A stretch of 64,000 nt of DNA. Origin: Brachypodium distachyon (Eukaryota; Streptophyta; Magnoliopsida; Poales; Poaceae). The DNA is taken from contig NC_016133.3 in NCBI RefSeq assembly GCF_000005505.3, positions 38,529,237 through 38,593,236 on the forward strand. The letters are read 5' to 3'. The notes under the pieces were generated by a model. That model did not search any database and was not told the DNA's origin. It worked only from the letters and a program-made list of their open reading frames with translations. The position numbers and the translations under genes are program-made. Shown piece after piece: positions 1 to 9,812 of this stretch. Positions within the stretch are counted from its first letter, which is position 1, and every line of letters starts with the position of its first letter.

Positions 1-577
1 TGTAGGCAGTTTAAATATGTTTCTTCGCCTGGTTTGAACAACAATCAATTCATTAATATATATACGATTGTAAAACAAAATGCGCCTTACATTTTGGAAA
101 AGAAAGTTGGGTGTCCTGAAGCATATGTTGAGCATTCCAATCAACCATATCTTTATGCCAAATTTATACACTCATTTCTAGTCAGCTTTTTGTTTTTTCA
201 TCAGACCGCTACAGCACGAATCAGAGGGAGCACGGTAACCTAAGGTCCAAAATGCGCTAAAAATATATTGAAACTAGAAAAAAGGTACTAGAAGATGACT
301 GAAGAAACAAAGCATCGCTCTCCAACAATGTCTAGGTTTTCTCGAAAAAAAAAGTCTGGGTAAATTCCAATAAAAAATGTCTAGGTACTGTTGCATTCGG
401 AAAACATAACAACCAAGACTTTGATTTCATCAAAGGCCTGGATCGGCATAAATGATCCTAGGAAAGCACAGAAGCACTACTGTGGCAACTGGAAAGTCAT
501 TGTTTAATTACACATAGAAAATTATTTAGCGCAACAAAGTCAACTAAATACACATAACTAAAAAAAAATCCAGTTGA
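1..577. other. A/T-rich intergenic DNA
   Basis: I see no gene in this stretch. Open frames are short and of ordinary intergenic composition, and there is no recognisable protein motif or terminal repeat. It ends at the 12-13 bp direct repeat that flanks the retroposon beginning at 578. Confidence 0.5.
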
Positions 578-1223
578 GATATGACACGGGAACGCTCTAA
601 GCGTTTTGCGACAGAAGACATTACCTCCTAGGCGGCGTCTGGCTTCTGATGGCTTCCTTGGCGTTGGAGGTGCGGCAGATACCGGCTGCTCGCCGGTGGA
701 AGGACTTCACATCTTTTGTTTTAGGTTTTCCAGTGTGTTCTTCAAAATGGTGAGGCGGCGGCGAGGACGACATTTTGCAGCCAGAATAAGATCATCTCCG
801 TCCTGTCCTCGCTTTGGTGGTGCGTCTAGTGCCGGCAGAGAACGAGTTGAGTTGTGTGTTCGATGAATCCCTTGGGATCTGGGTCAGTTTTTCGGGTTTT
901 TAGTGAATTCATTGGGATGCAGTCAGCTTTCGTGATTTCAATCAGACTCTTCCGATCTATGGTACGGTTCTCATTTTTTCCGATGGTTGCTGCTCTGGTC
1001 CTCTAGGGCTTAACACGACGACTACCACTCTCTTTGGCAATCTTTGCCCGGCTCCGGTGATGGAGGAGTAAAGACGGTGACCCGTCTTCAGATGGTTCCA
1101 ATGTTGTTGCCGTCACTAGGTGGTCAAATGACCTATTTTTTATTTTTATTAGTTTTAGTGCTCTTTGTACTAATTTTGATGATTATATTGATAGATTGGT
1201 AATCTCTTCAAAAAAATAAAAAT
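578..1223 (+). mobile_element. Non-autonomous LINE-like retroposon, copy A
   Basis: This is a 646-bp element with an A-rich 3' end (about 1207-1223). It is flanked by a near-perfect direct repeat, AAATCCAGTTGA at 566-577 and AAATCTAGTTGA at 1225-1236. It matches a second copy at 19803-20439 along its length: both contain CTAGGCGGCG near the left end, CACCGGTGGAAGGAC-like and GCTCCGGTGATGGAGG blocks, and a TTTGTACTA..TGATGATTAT tail. Target-site duplication plus A-rich tail indicates insertion by target-primed reverse transcription. The short open frames inside differ between copies, so it is probably non-coding and mobilised by a LINE. I do not know a name for the family. Confidence 0.7.
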
Positions 1224-1596
1224 AAAATCTAGTTGAACATTCAAAAAAGTTGAACACACTTGTATTTGGTCTTCACAAATTTAATTATCTTTGTGGTCCA
1301 ATGAAAAAATAAGTATGTTTAGAGATTATAAAGGAGGATTAGATACTAAGAAATTTAGATTACTCCTTTCATTCCATAATAAGATCGTATAGTTTTGTGC
1401 ACCTGAACCAAGACAACTCTCGTTTTCAGTGCATGACCATTTATATTGGTTTAAGAGTAAAGTAGTTACTGGCCGTGTGCGGGAACCAAGAGAATGAGCT
1501 ATATTAGGAATAAGTAAAAAAAAAGAGCTACATAAGAGAACGAAGGGAGTCTAGATGTACAAAGTTAGTAGATCAACTCAACAAAATATTACTCTA

Positions 1597-1998
1597 CCAA
1601 TTAACAAGAAAATTCGCTTCTGGCCTCAATCTTGTCCGTGTGGCCCTGTGGGGCAATTTTACGTACATGGCCATTTGCCGATCTCACGCCTGGCATCAAG
1701 CATCAAGTTTGGCGATTGCTGATTAGAATTTTGGAATTTTCGGCTTACCAATTATCACGAAAATTTGCTTCTCGCCAATCTAGTCCGGATGACCTTGAGG
1801 GGCAATTTTACATACATGGCCATTGTTGATATCACGCTTCATGATCGACCAAAGCTTGGCGATTGTTGATTAGAATTTTGGGATTCCCAACGGCATGGGC
1901 GTTTGAAAGATTTGGCCTCCGCAATTTCACATGATTGTGTCATGTATTCGTGAGTCGATCAATCAAAGCTTGACGATTGCTGATTAGATTGGAATTCC
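1597..1998. repeat. Imperfect tandem repeat (left part), split by the LINE
   Basis: Three diverged direct repeats are visible, beginning near 1597, 1747 and 1886. They share ACCAATTA.CA.GAAAATT, GGGGCAATTTTAC.TACATGGCC and CTTGGCGATTG.TGATTAGA blocks. Spacing of the shared GCAATTT block falls from 149 to 119 bp. The array continues at 5916 after the LINE. No coding potential or known satellite is recognised. Confidence 0.65.
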
Positions 1999-4900
1999 CT
2001 CGTTTTAGCTTGGGTCTGTGTTGGGTCTTGTGGAAGTTCAATTCTTGCAGTTTATTTTGTGACAGCCTCTGTCAAGTTACTGTACGAGTGGTCGCTAAGT
2101 TGCTGTTGTACCGGATTATCCATGTACTTGCATTGTTGTTCTTACTGTTTCCATCATGACAAGTTCCTCAAGATCCTTCGCTTTGGTTTGCTGGAATGTT
2201 AGAGGTTTGGGAGATGTCCTAGTCAAAAACAATCTTTCAGATGTTCCATGTGATGTCATTTTTATTCAAGAAACCAAGCTTCAGAATATCGCCAGTTTCA
2301 AATGTGCATCTTTTCTTCCTCCTCAGTTTGATTCTGTTGCTCAGCTCGATGCTATCAGTTCTGCGGGAGGTCTTTTGATTGCCTGGAACTCTCGTATGTT
2401 CAGATGTACAAATCAGATCATTTCTAACAGATCAATTTCGATTCAGTTTTCCTCGGAACTATCCGACATTAATTTCTGGGCTACAAATGTTTATGGGCCA
2501 ACTGCTGTAGAAGAGCAGGATGAATTCTTTCAGGATCTAATGGACATTAACCAATCTATTTCTGGCCCATGGATTCTTGCTGGGGATTTTAATATAGTTC
2601 GGTCTGTGGATGACAGAAATTATGGAAATGCTTCTTTTTCAGAAACCTACAAGTTCGGTAATCTTCTAAGAGATATTCAGGTTCAAGAGATCCCTCTCAC
2701 AGACAGAAACTTTACCTGGTCAAATATGCAAGAAGTTCCTATTCTTACAAGGATTGACAGATGTTTTATTAATGCGGATTGGGATTCAGTTTTACCCAAC
2801 TCCATGCTGCGCTCTCTCCCAAGAACTACATCTGATCACTTCCCTCTCTGTTTAGAAGCTTCAACATCTATACCTCGGTCTCATATTTTCAGATATGAAA
2901 ACAGTTGGAAGTTTACATCGGGATTCAAAGATCTAATTTCAAATAACTGGAACAGTATTTGCAACGGTTCGGACATGGCTAATTCTCTCTCTGTCAAACT
3001 AAAGCTTCTTCGCCGTAAGATAAAGGACTGGAAATATTTGTGCAAACCTCTGAAAGTCTAATTGGATTTCAGTAAATTTACCCTTTCTTTCTTGGACTGG
3101 CTTCAAGAAAATCGCCCACTTACTTCGCTGGAAAGTTTTTTCAGGTCAAGAGTTAAAATTAAAATTCAATCTTATGTTCACGCTCTTGCAATTTTAGCCA
3201 GACAAAGCGGAAAGGTAAACTGGTGCATTCTTGGTGACGAAAACACTAGATACTTTCACTCTCGGGCGTCGGCTAGATTGAGGTCTAACCAAATCAGAGT
3301 TATTGAGGAAAATGGTGTTCCACTGTTCTCTCACCAAGCAAAGCAGCAAGCTATTTTTTATTTCTATAAAAATCTCATGGGCAGTTCCTCACGTACCTCC
3401 AACGATATTGATATTTCTGGACTTTACCATAGGTGGATTTATCAAGCCTTTCCATGCCTTTGGAGAAACTGCTGATGCCATTAAGCTTATTCCTATTGAG
3501 AAAAGTCCAGGGCCAGATGGCTTTGGCTCTGGCTTCTTCAGAGATTTCTGGATTCTTATTAAGCATAAAATTTTGAGGATGTTCGAGCAGTTCTTTGACA
3601 ATTCTCTTCAGCTTGAGACAATTAATAGATCCTTCATGATTTTATTAAGAAAGAAAGAAAATGACAACTCGCCGGGTTCGTTTCGGCCGATTTCTCTTCT
3701 CAACAGCCTTGTCAAATGGATCACCAAAGTGCTCGCAACAAGGCTGCAAAGACTTATTCCTACACTGATTGATCCTAACCAATCAGGCTTTGTGAAAACT
3801 AGGTGTATTGCTGACAACTTCGTCTATGCTATGGATCTAGTACAAACTTGTAAATTGAGAAAGAAAAAAAAATTGATCCTAAAACTTGATTTCAGCAAGG
3901 CTTTTGATACTATCTCTTGGGATGCTCTTTATCAAATTCTTATAACCAGAGGCTTTACAGATAGATGGATCATTTGGATAAAAAAGCTTCTGAACTTGGC
4001 TAAAACAGCGGTGATTTTAAATGGTGTTCCTGGAAATTGGATTGACTTAAAAAGAGGACTCAGGCAGGGGGATCCACTCTCCCCCCTGCTTTTCCTATTG
4101 GTTGTGGATGTGCTTCAGCAAGTTATAAATTTTTTTGCCTCGACCGGAGCTCTAAAGCACCCAATTTTTACAGATCAACCCTGTCCGGTGTTACAATATG
4201 CGGATGATACACTTATAGTGATGCAGGCTGACCAAAATCAGGCGAAATTATTAAAGGAGATTCTTGATGCCTTTGCAAGATATTCAGGTTTAAAAATCAA
4301 CTATTCCAAGTCTACTTTTGTGCCCATTAACCTCACTACTGACGAAAGCACTGAAATCTCAAGTATTCTCAGTTGCCCTGTTGCTGCATTTCCTCAAACA
4401 TATTTGGGCCTTCCCCTTTCTGATTCTCAACTCCCTAAAGCAGCATTCCAGCCGGTTATTGATGTTGTAGACAAAAGACTCTCTGGATTTGCTATGAATT
4501 TTCTTTCGAAAGGTGGAAGACTGACACCGACAAATTCGGTTCTTTCGGCTCTCCCAGTTTTCTCTATGTCTTGTACAAACTTCCTAAATGGGTTATTGAG
4601 AGTATTGACAAACTTCGTCGTTCATTCTTGTGGAAAGGAAAGAACAAAGTTAAAGGCAGTGATTGTTTGGTTGCTTGGGATAAACTTTGTTGTCCTATCA
4701 ATGAAGGAGGATTGAACATTAAGAATCTTGCAATTCAAAATGAGTGTCTAATGACAAAATTTATTCAGAAACTTATGATCAATCAAGACTCTTCCTGGGC
4801 AAAGTGGGTAAAAAGAGCACATTATGGTAATAAAGACTTTGGTGACTCCTTAAAGAAGACAAGTGCTATTTGGAAACAAATTAGTTCTTATATTAGTATC

Positions 4901-5902
4901 TATAGAGATGTCACTACGGTGGTCATTGGAGAAGGATCCTCAATCTCATTTTGGCATGACACTTGGCTTGTGAATGAACCTCTTTCCATTAGGTTTTCGG
5001 CCTTGTTCTCGCATGCCCTTCGACAGAACATCTCAGTTAAAGACTGTGTTGTCAATAATCTCTGGGTATTTCCTCACCGTTACCTTACCTCAGACAGAGC
5101 ATGTTCTGAAATGCAAGATCTCCACCTCTTATTAACAAACCTTCAAATTCAGCCAGGAGTTTCGGATGTTAGGATCTGGAAATTTGATAGTTCTAAATCC
5201 TTCTCGGTTAAGAACTTATATCAACTTGAAAACTTTGGGAGAATTCTAGACCAAGCATCCATGGCAGTCTGGCAAAGTTCTGCACCAAAAAAATGCATGA
5301 TTTTTGCATGGCTGATGCTGAAAAAGAGGATTAAGGTTAGAGCTATGCTTCAACTCCAAGGTGTGATTGATTTCGACGCCTGTCCGTATGGTTGTGGTAA
5401 CTCTGAAACTGTACACCATCTTGCGATCTCATGTCCAAAAGCTGTAGCTGTCTGGTAATCATTTGGTTTTCCTATTTCTACTAACCACGAAGTCCAGGAC
5501 CTTTTCTCTTCGGTTAAAAATCTTGTACCTTCGGTGTGGCTGCAAGTTTGGGACACGATGACAGTGGCAATTCTTTGGAATTTATGGTTAGCAAGAAACC
5601 GTAAAATATTTGACAGTGTTCGTTTTACCATCCCCATGGTTGTCCGTCAATGTCAAGATACCCTCAAATTGTGGTTTTTACGTATGAAAAAGATCGAGAA
5701 ACAGGCTGCCCAGCACTTGATAGACTCATGGCCTGATTAAATGTGTGTGTGGTATTCTTACATGATGTAATCAAAAGTAGTCTTTTGCATTTGCTCCTCC
5801 TCTCCCCCCTGTACTTCTTGCATATTTCCCTGTAAGATGATGCCTTTCTTGACAATGTTTATAAAATTAAGGTAGGGGACTCCCCTTCCGTTCAGTTCAA
5901 AA
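1999..5902 (+). mobile_element. L1-like LINE, inactive copy
   Basis: The element is bounded by a perfect 13-bp target-site duplication, AGATTGGAATTCC at 1986-1998 and 5903-5915, and ends in a short A-run after CAGTTCAAAA. It carries ORF2 (endonuclease, reverse transcriptase, zinc-binding reverse-transcriptase region) but no ORF1 (nucleic-acid-binding protein) upstream. It is therefore either 5'-truncated within the element or an ORF2-only copy. Two in-frame stops and two frameshifts in ORF2 show that it cannot move by itself. Confidence 0.9.
2156..5740 (+). pseudogene. LINE ORF2 polyprotein (endonuclease and reverse transcriptase), broken
   Basis: The N-terminal 302 codons are an apurinic/apyrimidinic-type endonuclease: CWNVRGLGD near residue 11, the catalytic Glu in QETKL, GDFN, and a closing SDH. 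The reverse transcriptase follows, with SPGPDGF (about 3508), LDFSKAFD (about 3886), LRQGDPLSP (about 4056) and the catalytic YADD (about 4198). A zinc-binding region with SFSVKNLY, WQSSAPKK and FAWLM lies at 5190-5310. Damage: in-frame stops at 3059-3061 and 5456-5458, a frame change between about 3430 and 3450, and a second near 4567. The last open piece (5534-5740) has WNLWLARN, typical of the C-terminus of plant LINE ORF2. Confidence 0.9.
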
Positions 5903-5915
5903 AGATTGGAATTCC

Positions 5916-5992
5916 TGACGGTCTGGGCGATGCAATTTCACATGATCGTGTTGTGTACTCGTGACTCGATCAATCAATTTTGACGATTGCTT
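5916..5992. repeat. Imperfect tandem repeat (right part)
   Basis: This segment resumes the array interrupted by the LINE. GCAATTTCACATGATCGTGT and CTCGATCAATCAA match 1921-1975 closely. It ends next to the Stowaway MITE that starts at 6000. Confidence 0.6.
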
Positions 5993-5999
5993 ACATCTA

Positions 6000-6240
6000 C
6001 TCCCTCCGTTTCTTAAAGAATGGCATATTAGATTTCATTAAGACAAGACTTTGACCACAAATTACTATATTAAAGTGTGATTTATATGTCATGAAACCAC
6101 AAGTATCATTTAGTACTTTTGATAACGAATCTAATGATACTAATTTTATGTCATATAAAACACATCTTGATATGGTAATTTATGATCAAAGTCTTGTCTT
6201 AATGAAATTTAATATGTCATTTTTTAAGAAACGGAGGGAG
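6000..6240. mobile_element. Stowaway-type MITE (241 bp)
   Basis: It begins CTCCCTCCGTTTCTTAAAG and ends with the inverse CTTTAAG..AAACGGAGGGAG-type terminus, with TA on each side (5998-5999, 6241-6242). The inverted repeat extends inward over tens of bases, through ATTTCATTAAGACAAGACTTTG and its complement. Stowaway MITEs are short non-autonomous Tc1/mariner elements. Confidence 0.85.
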
Positions 6241-6892
6241 TACTCTGCTTCTAGCCGAAGGAGTATATGTTTCTACCTCCGTGTTATCGACAAGAAATCA
6301 TTGGTGAAATTTAGAAGCAAACGGGTACTGGTTCCGCGGACATAAAATGGATTTGCTACTCTGCTTCTAGCTTAAGGAGATAAACCGAGCAGTCTAATAT
6401 TCTGCATGCATATAGGGTAACCAGATGCAATCTAATCGTACACCAAGTGGATTTGATTTTAGAATCTTTGCTCTGGGTACAAGGGATCTGATTCGTGCAG
6501 TCAATCAGCGTTTTCAGACAACTTTGTAACAATCGACAACTTTTTTTTTGGGGGGGCAATGACAACTTGCATAGGCTATAACCAACTCCAGATTTCTTCA
6601 AGAAGGTCCATGAGCGGCTTCGCGTCTCCTACATTTTTCTTCAAGAAGCTTGCGACAAGTTCATCTCAGGACTCAGGAGATTCCCAGCTTAGGCCGCTTC
6701 AAGATGGCATGTCGATACGTTTGATCTTTATTTGAGTTTCTGAAACAGAAACTAAAAGGGAAGGCCCACAACTCTGAGACAGCACTTTATTCTCAGCAAT
6801 AGCTGGTTCCAAATAAGAACTTTTGGAAAAGTGACTTTGATCCTACAACCAAGATGCGTCAGATCAAAACGTAAGGCTAATGCTACATGCTA
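6241..6892. other. Intergenic DNA without a gene
   Basis: Only short, unrelated open frames occur. A T-run and G-run (about 6541-6556) are the only notable simple sequence. I see nothing coding. Confidence 0.45.
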
Positions 6893-7020
6893 TTCCCTCC
6901 GTCCGGAAAGAAGTGACTTGGAAGGAGTATTTTAGATTAAAATGCACTAATATTATATGCTAAATATCCTATTTTAGACTGATACTATATGATATAGTTT
7001 ATAATAGTGATTTGGTTTGA
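6893..7020. mobile_element. Truncated Stowaway-like MITE
   Basis: The left terminus TTCCCTCCGTCCGGAAAG after TA (6891-6892) is present. The matching right terminus is missing, so this is a half element; its right limit is approximate. Confidence 0.5.
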
Positions 7021-7057
7021 AGGCGTGAAATCCACGTTGCAAAAGTTCAGTTTCTAA

Positions 7058-7310
7058 GACAAGGAGAGGAATAGGAGGATTTTCCAAGACAAGGAGCTCC
7101 CAGCTGCTCAACTCTGCCGAAGGATCCTGGAGACCGTGGGTCTGTGGTCCTTCGCCCGGATGCCGCGAGAGTAGGCTTCAGTTGTTTTCGGGCTGCCATG
7201 CCCCTTTTTGTTTTTCTGTTTTTATTGCTCATCTCGAGCCTGTACTGGACTCCTTTTTCTCCTGCTCTGAATGAAACAGCAGCCCCGCCTGCTGGTTACT
7301 TCAAAAAAAG
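7058..7310 (+). mobile_element. 5'-truncated LINE tail (253 bp)
   Basis: The 3' end reads CTCTGAATGAAACAGCAG, then CCCCGCCTGCTGGTT and a short A-run, which is the typical 3' tail of grass L1-like LINEs. It is bounded by a perfect 14-bp direct repeat, AGTTCAGTTTCTAA at 7044-7057 and 7311-7324. The repeat and A-tail show independent insertion followed or accompanied by 5' truncation. No protein is encoded. Confidence 0.8.
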
Positions 7311-7324
7311 AGTTCAGTTTCTAA

Positions 7325-8112
7325 TGCCTGTTTATGAATGCAGATATGAATCTGTCCAGCTACTGGCCCTCGGTGGATGTAACCGCTTGTCCAATTCTAA
7401 GCGACGATGCAAGGGGAGGCACCGGACTAGCACCACAAGTCTGAAGCTCTCGAAGCCTTCAGTGAAATGACGCCATAGTCACGTACACATCTTATATCGC
7501 AGCAAATTCAATGACAAACTAAATACTCCCCTGAAACATTTTATGATGCAAGAGGAGTAGAACACAAAGTCAAGTTGTTGCAGTACGCGCCCTGAGCCAT
7601 ACACTTTGAGCAGTGCCTCGTGCATCGGTGCTAAGTGAAGTACTCTAGTGAGTGATGCTCAGTGTCTAATCAGCAACACGCTAATATCTGAAAACATAAT
7701 TTCAAGTCATGTTATACTGTGGAATAACATAAGTGCATGCAATGACCTCTTCCTAGTCATGCCAGTCTGTTACAACTAACACAATTAGCACAAAACGGAA
7801 TACGTACATAAAAGAATGTAACAGCATCACACCAAGTTCAGACATGAGTGAAGACAGTGAACCAACACCTGATTGGCATTCATCTAAAGCTGTCAGAATA
7901 CATGAAATGATAAAAAGAACACAGAGACACAACATTTGTTACAAGTTTGACCATCATAAATCCGCACCTGCAATATTTTGATGAAGATAAAGGAATTACG
8001 TTCAACTACCGTTGTATAGCTCACACGATTAACAGAAAAATGGTTCTTGACAAACAAATTATAACATCTCAATTGTTCAATTTTCTCATTTTTTTATGTT
8101 TCTAAACTAATA
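7325..8112. other. Intergenic DNA without a gene
   Basis: I find no conserved protein motif or recognisable element on either strand in this stretch. Confidence 0.4.
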
Positions 8113-8233
8113 CTCCCTCCGTCCAACAAATGATGTCTCAACTTTGACTAAATTTGAATGCATCTATACACTAAATCACGTCTAGATACATTCAAATTTA
8201 GACAAACTTGACACATCTTTTGTTGGACGGAGG
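8113..8233. mobile_element. Stowaway-type MITE
   Basis: The element opens CTCCCTCCGTCCAACAAA after TA and closes TTTGTTGGACGGAGG. The interior carries TGAATGCATC..GTCTAGATACATTCA, an extension of the inverted repeat. It lies only a few bases from the next MITE. Confidence 0.8.
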
Positions 8234-8236
8234 AAT

Positions 8237-8376
8237 ACTTCCTCCGATCCATAATAAGTGTCAACTTTATAGTTTATACTAAATCCAAAACAGTTTCTTG
8301 GATTTAGTACTACAAAGTTTAGTACAAAGCTAAACTTTGTACTAAATCGAAGGCACTTATTATGGATCGGAGAGAG
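8237..8376. mobile_element. Stowaway-like MITE, second family, abutting the first
   Basis: It opens CTTCCTCCGATCCATAATAA and closes TTATTATGGATCGGAGAGAG, flanked by TA. The middle is also palindromic (TTTAGTACAAAG/CTTTGTACTAAA), so the whole element folds into one hairpin. Confidence 0.8.
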
Positions 8377-8754
8377 TAACTATCATATTAAACAATATTT
8401 TGTAAAACGTAACTCCTTCAATATTGTCATATTTTCATGTCAATATTTTCCAACGCATTTAAAGAGCATGATGCGTTTATGTCTGATTACATGGGACCCA
8501 GTCAAAACTGAGGACCTGACCAGAACAGAACCATTAACAGCTGTACAACCATTTTTTCTCAAACACACAATGCGTGTAATTTTGCATTAGAAGAAGCACA
8601 CTGAGAAGGCACGGAACAGCAAAACTGAAAAAGAAACAGAAGCTAGTAAAAACCTATGGTACGCTGGAACAAAAAAACAAAACAAAAAGAGAAGAAAAAG
8701 AAAGATAGCATGAATATCACATAAATAACAGTAATACCAAAGCATATGTATACT

Positions 8755-8969
8755 AACGTTCCCTTACTTTTGAAATTTAACTTTAACCAATATACCAATA
8801 AAAGTTTGGTCATCTGGCGAAAGTGATATCATTGGATTCATATTCATAAGTAATTTATACCAATATATGACTTTTGTGTCACATAACCTGCTTTTAATTT
8901 GTCTAATTATTGGTCAAAGCAGTATCTTGAAACGCGTGAGCGCCTTATAGAAAAACGGAGGGGGTATTT
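8755..8969. mobile_element. Decayed MITE remnant
   Basis: Only the right terminus AAAAACGGAGGGGGTA is clear. Inward it holds TTTGGTCATCTGG and ATTGGTCAAAGC, which are partly complementary. The left end is eroded and its position is approximate. Confidence 0.4.
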
Positions 8970-9141
8970 AAGTGGGGCTATGTCCCTTGTAAAAAAGAGC
9001 TATGGTAAAAACTCATGTGCAGCAGAAATTTAAAATCTGAACCAGTAAGAAGCCATTACTAAATATACAAAAAAGATGGAAGAAAAACGAATGTAATACC
9101 CTGGTATCCAGCATGTGCAAGGGGCCATTCCAACCTTTCTC

Positions 9142-9216
9142 CTGTAAAAAGAATATCAAATTAAAATTTTATCACAAGAAAAGAAAATAATAATTGGAGG
9201 AATGGAGAATATTCAC
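9142..9216 (-). other. Probable 3'-UTR intron of the 1458-aa gene
   Basis: On the minus strand a donor ATG|GTGAATATTC and an acceptor TATTCTTTTTACAG|GAG delimit a 75-bp intron. It is A/T-rich, as plant introns are, and has a strong pyrimidine tract. It lies about 600 bp downstream of the stop codon of the gene ending at 9813, with no other gene between. Assignment to that transcript is inference; no coding frame runs through it. Confidence 0.45.
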
Positions 9217-9812
9217 CATGAGGAAGTCATACGAAGTACATAGGTTTAAGCGATGCCAGAAAAATCTCCACATGACAGACTTGGACACTGGTGGCCAGAT
9301 TTATATTGAACGAACACCATCTCCAGGGCATGTACCATTGACACTTCACGATGCAAAATGACAGAAGAAAAGCAGAAACACAAGAGGTGCCCAGATGCTT
9401 CAGCCCAAAATTAATTGATTGATCATGTTTAAATGAACCTCATACTGGGACAATGGCCACTAATTAAGGTTGCATAGTGACAAAAGTAAGAAAATATAGA
9501 ATAAAAAGAACAGCCATAAAGCTGGAACAAGTGATTGTGACCCTACTACCAATATAAATATTTACAAGGGAAAACATGAAAATTGTGAAGTTAATCTGAA
9601 TTTCACTCCAAGGGTGCATGATTTCAGCACTTATGTGATGTTGAAGCCTTGAACACCATGCCGTTGTCAAATAGTAGTGATTGAATCCATCATGGATTTG
9701 CAGTATGTCCTTTCCAGTTCAATCATAACTTAAGGGATTTTTATTATCTTCTTTAGCCCCACGGCCGTTAGACAAGTGTGCCCTCAGGCCCCAGCTCCTC
9801 TCAAGGTTGCCG

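Noticed and set aside
7144..7470. Small secreted or membrane protein (108 residues)
   Set aside because: The frame lies across the LINE tail and its target duplication, so it is not a gene.
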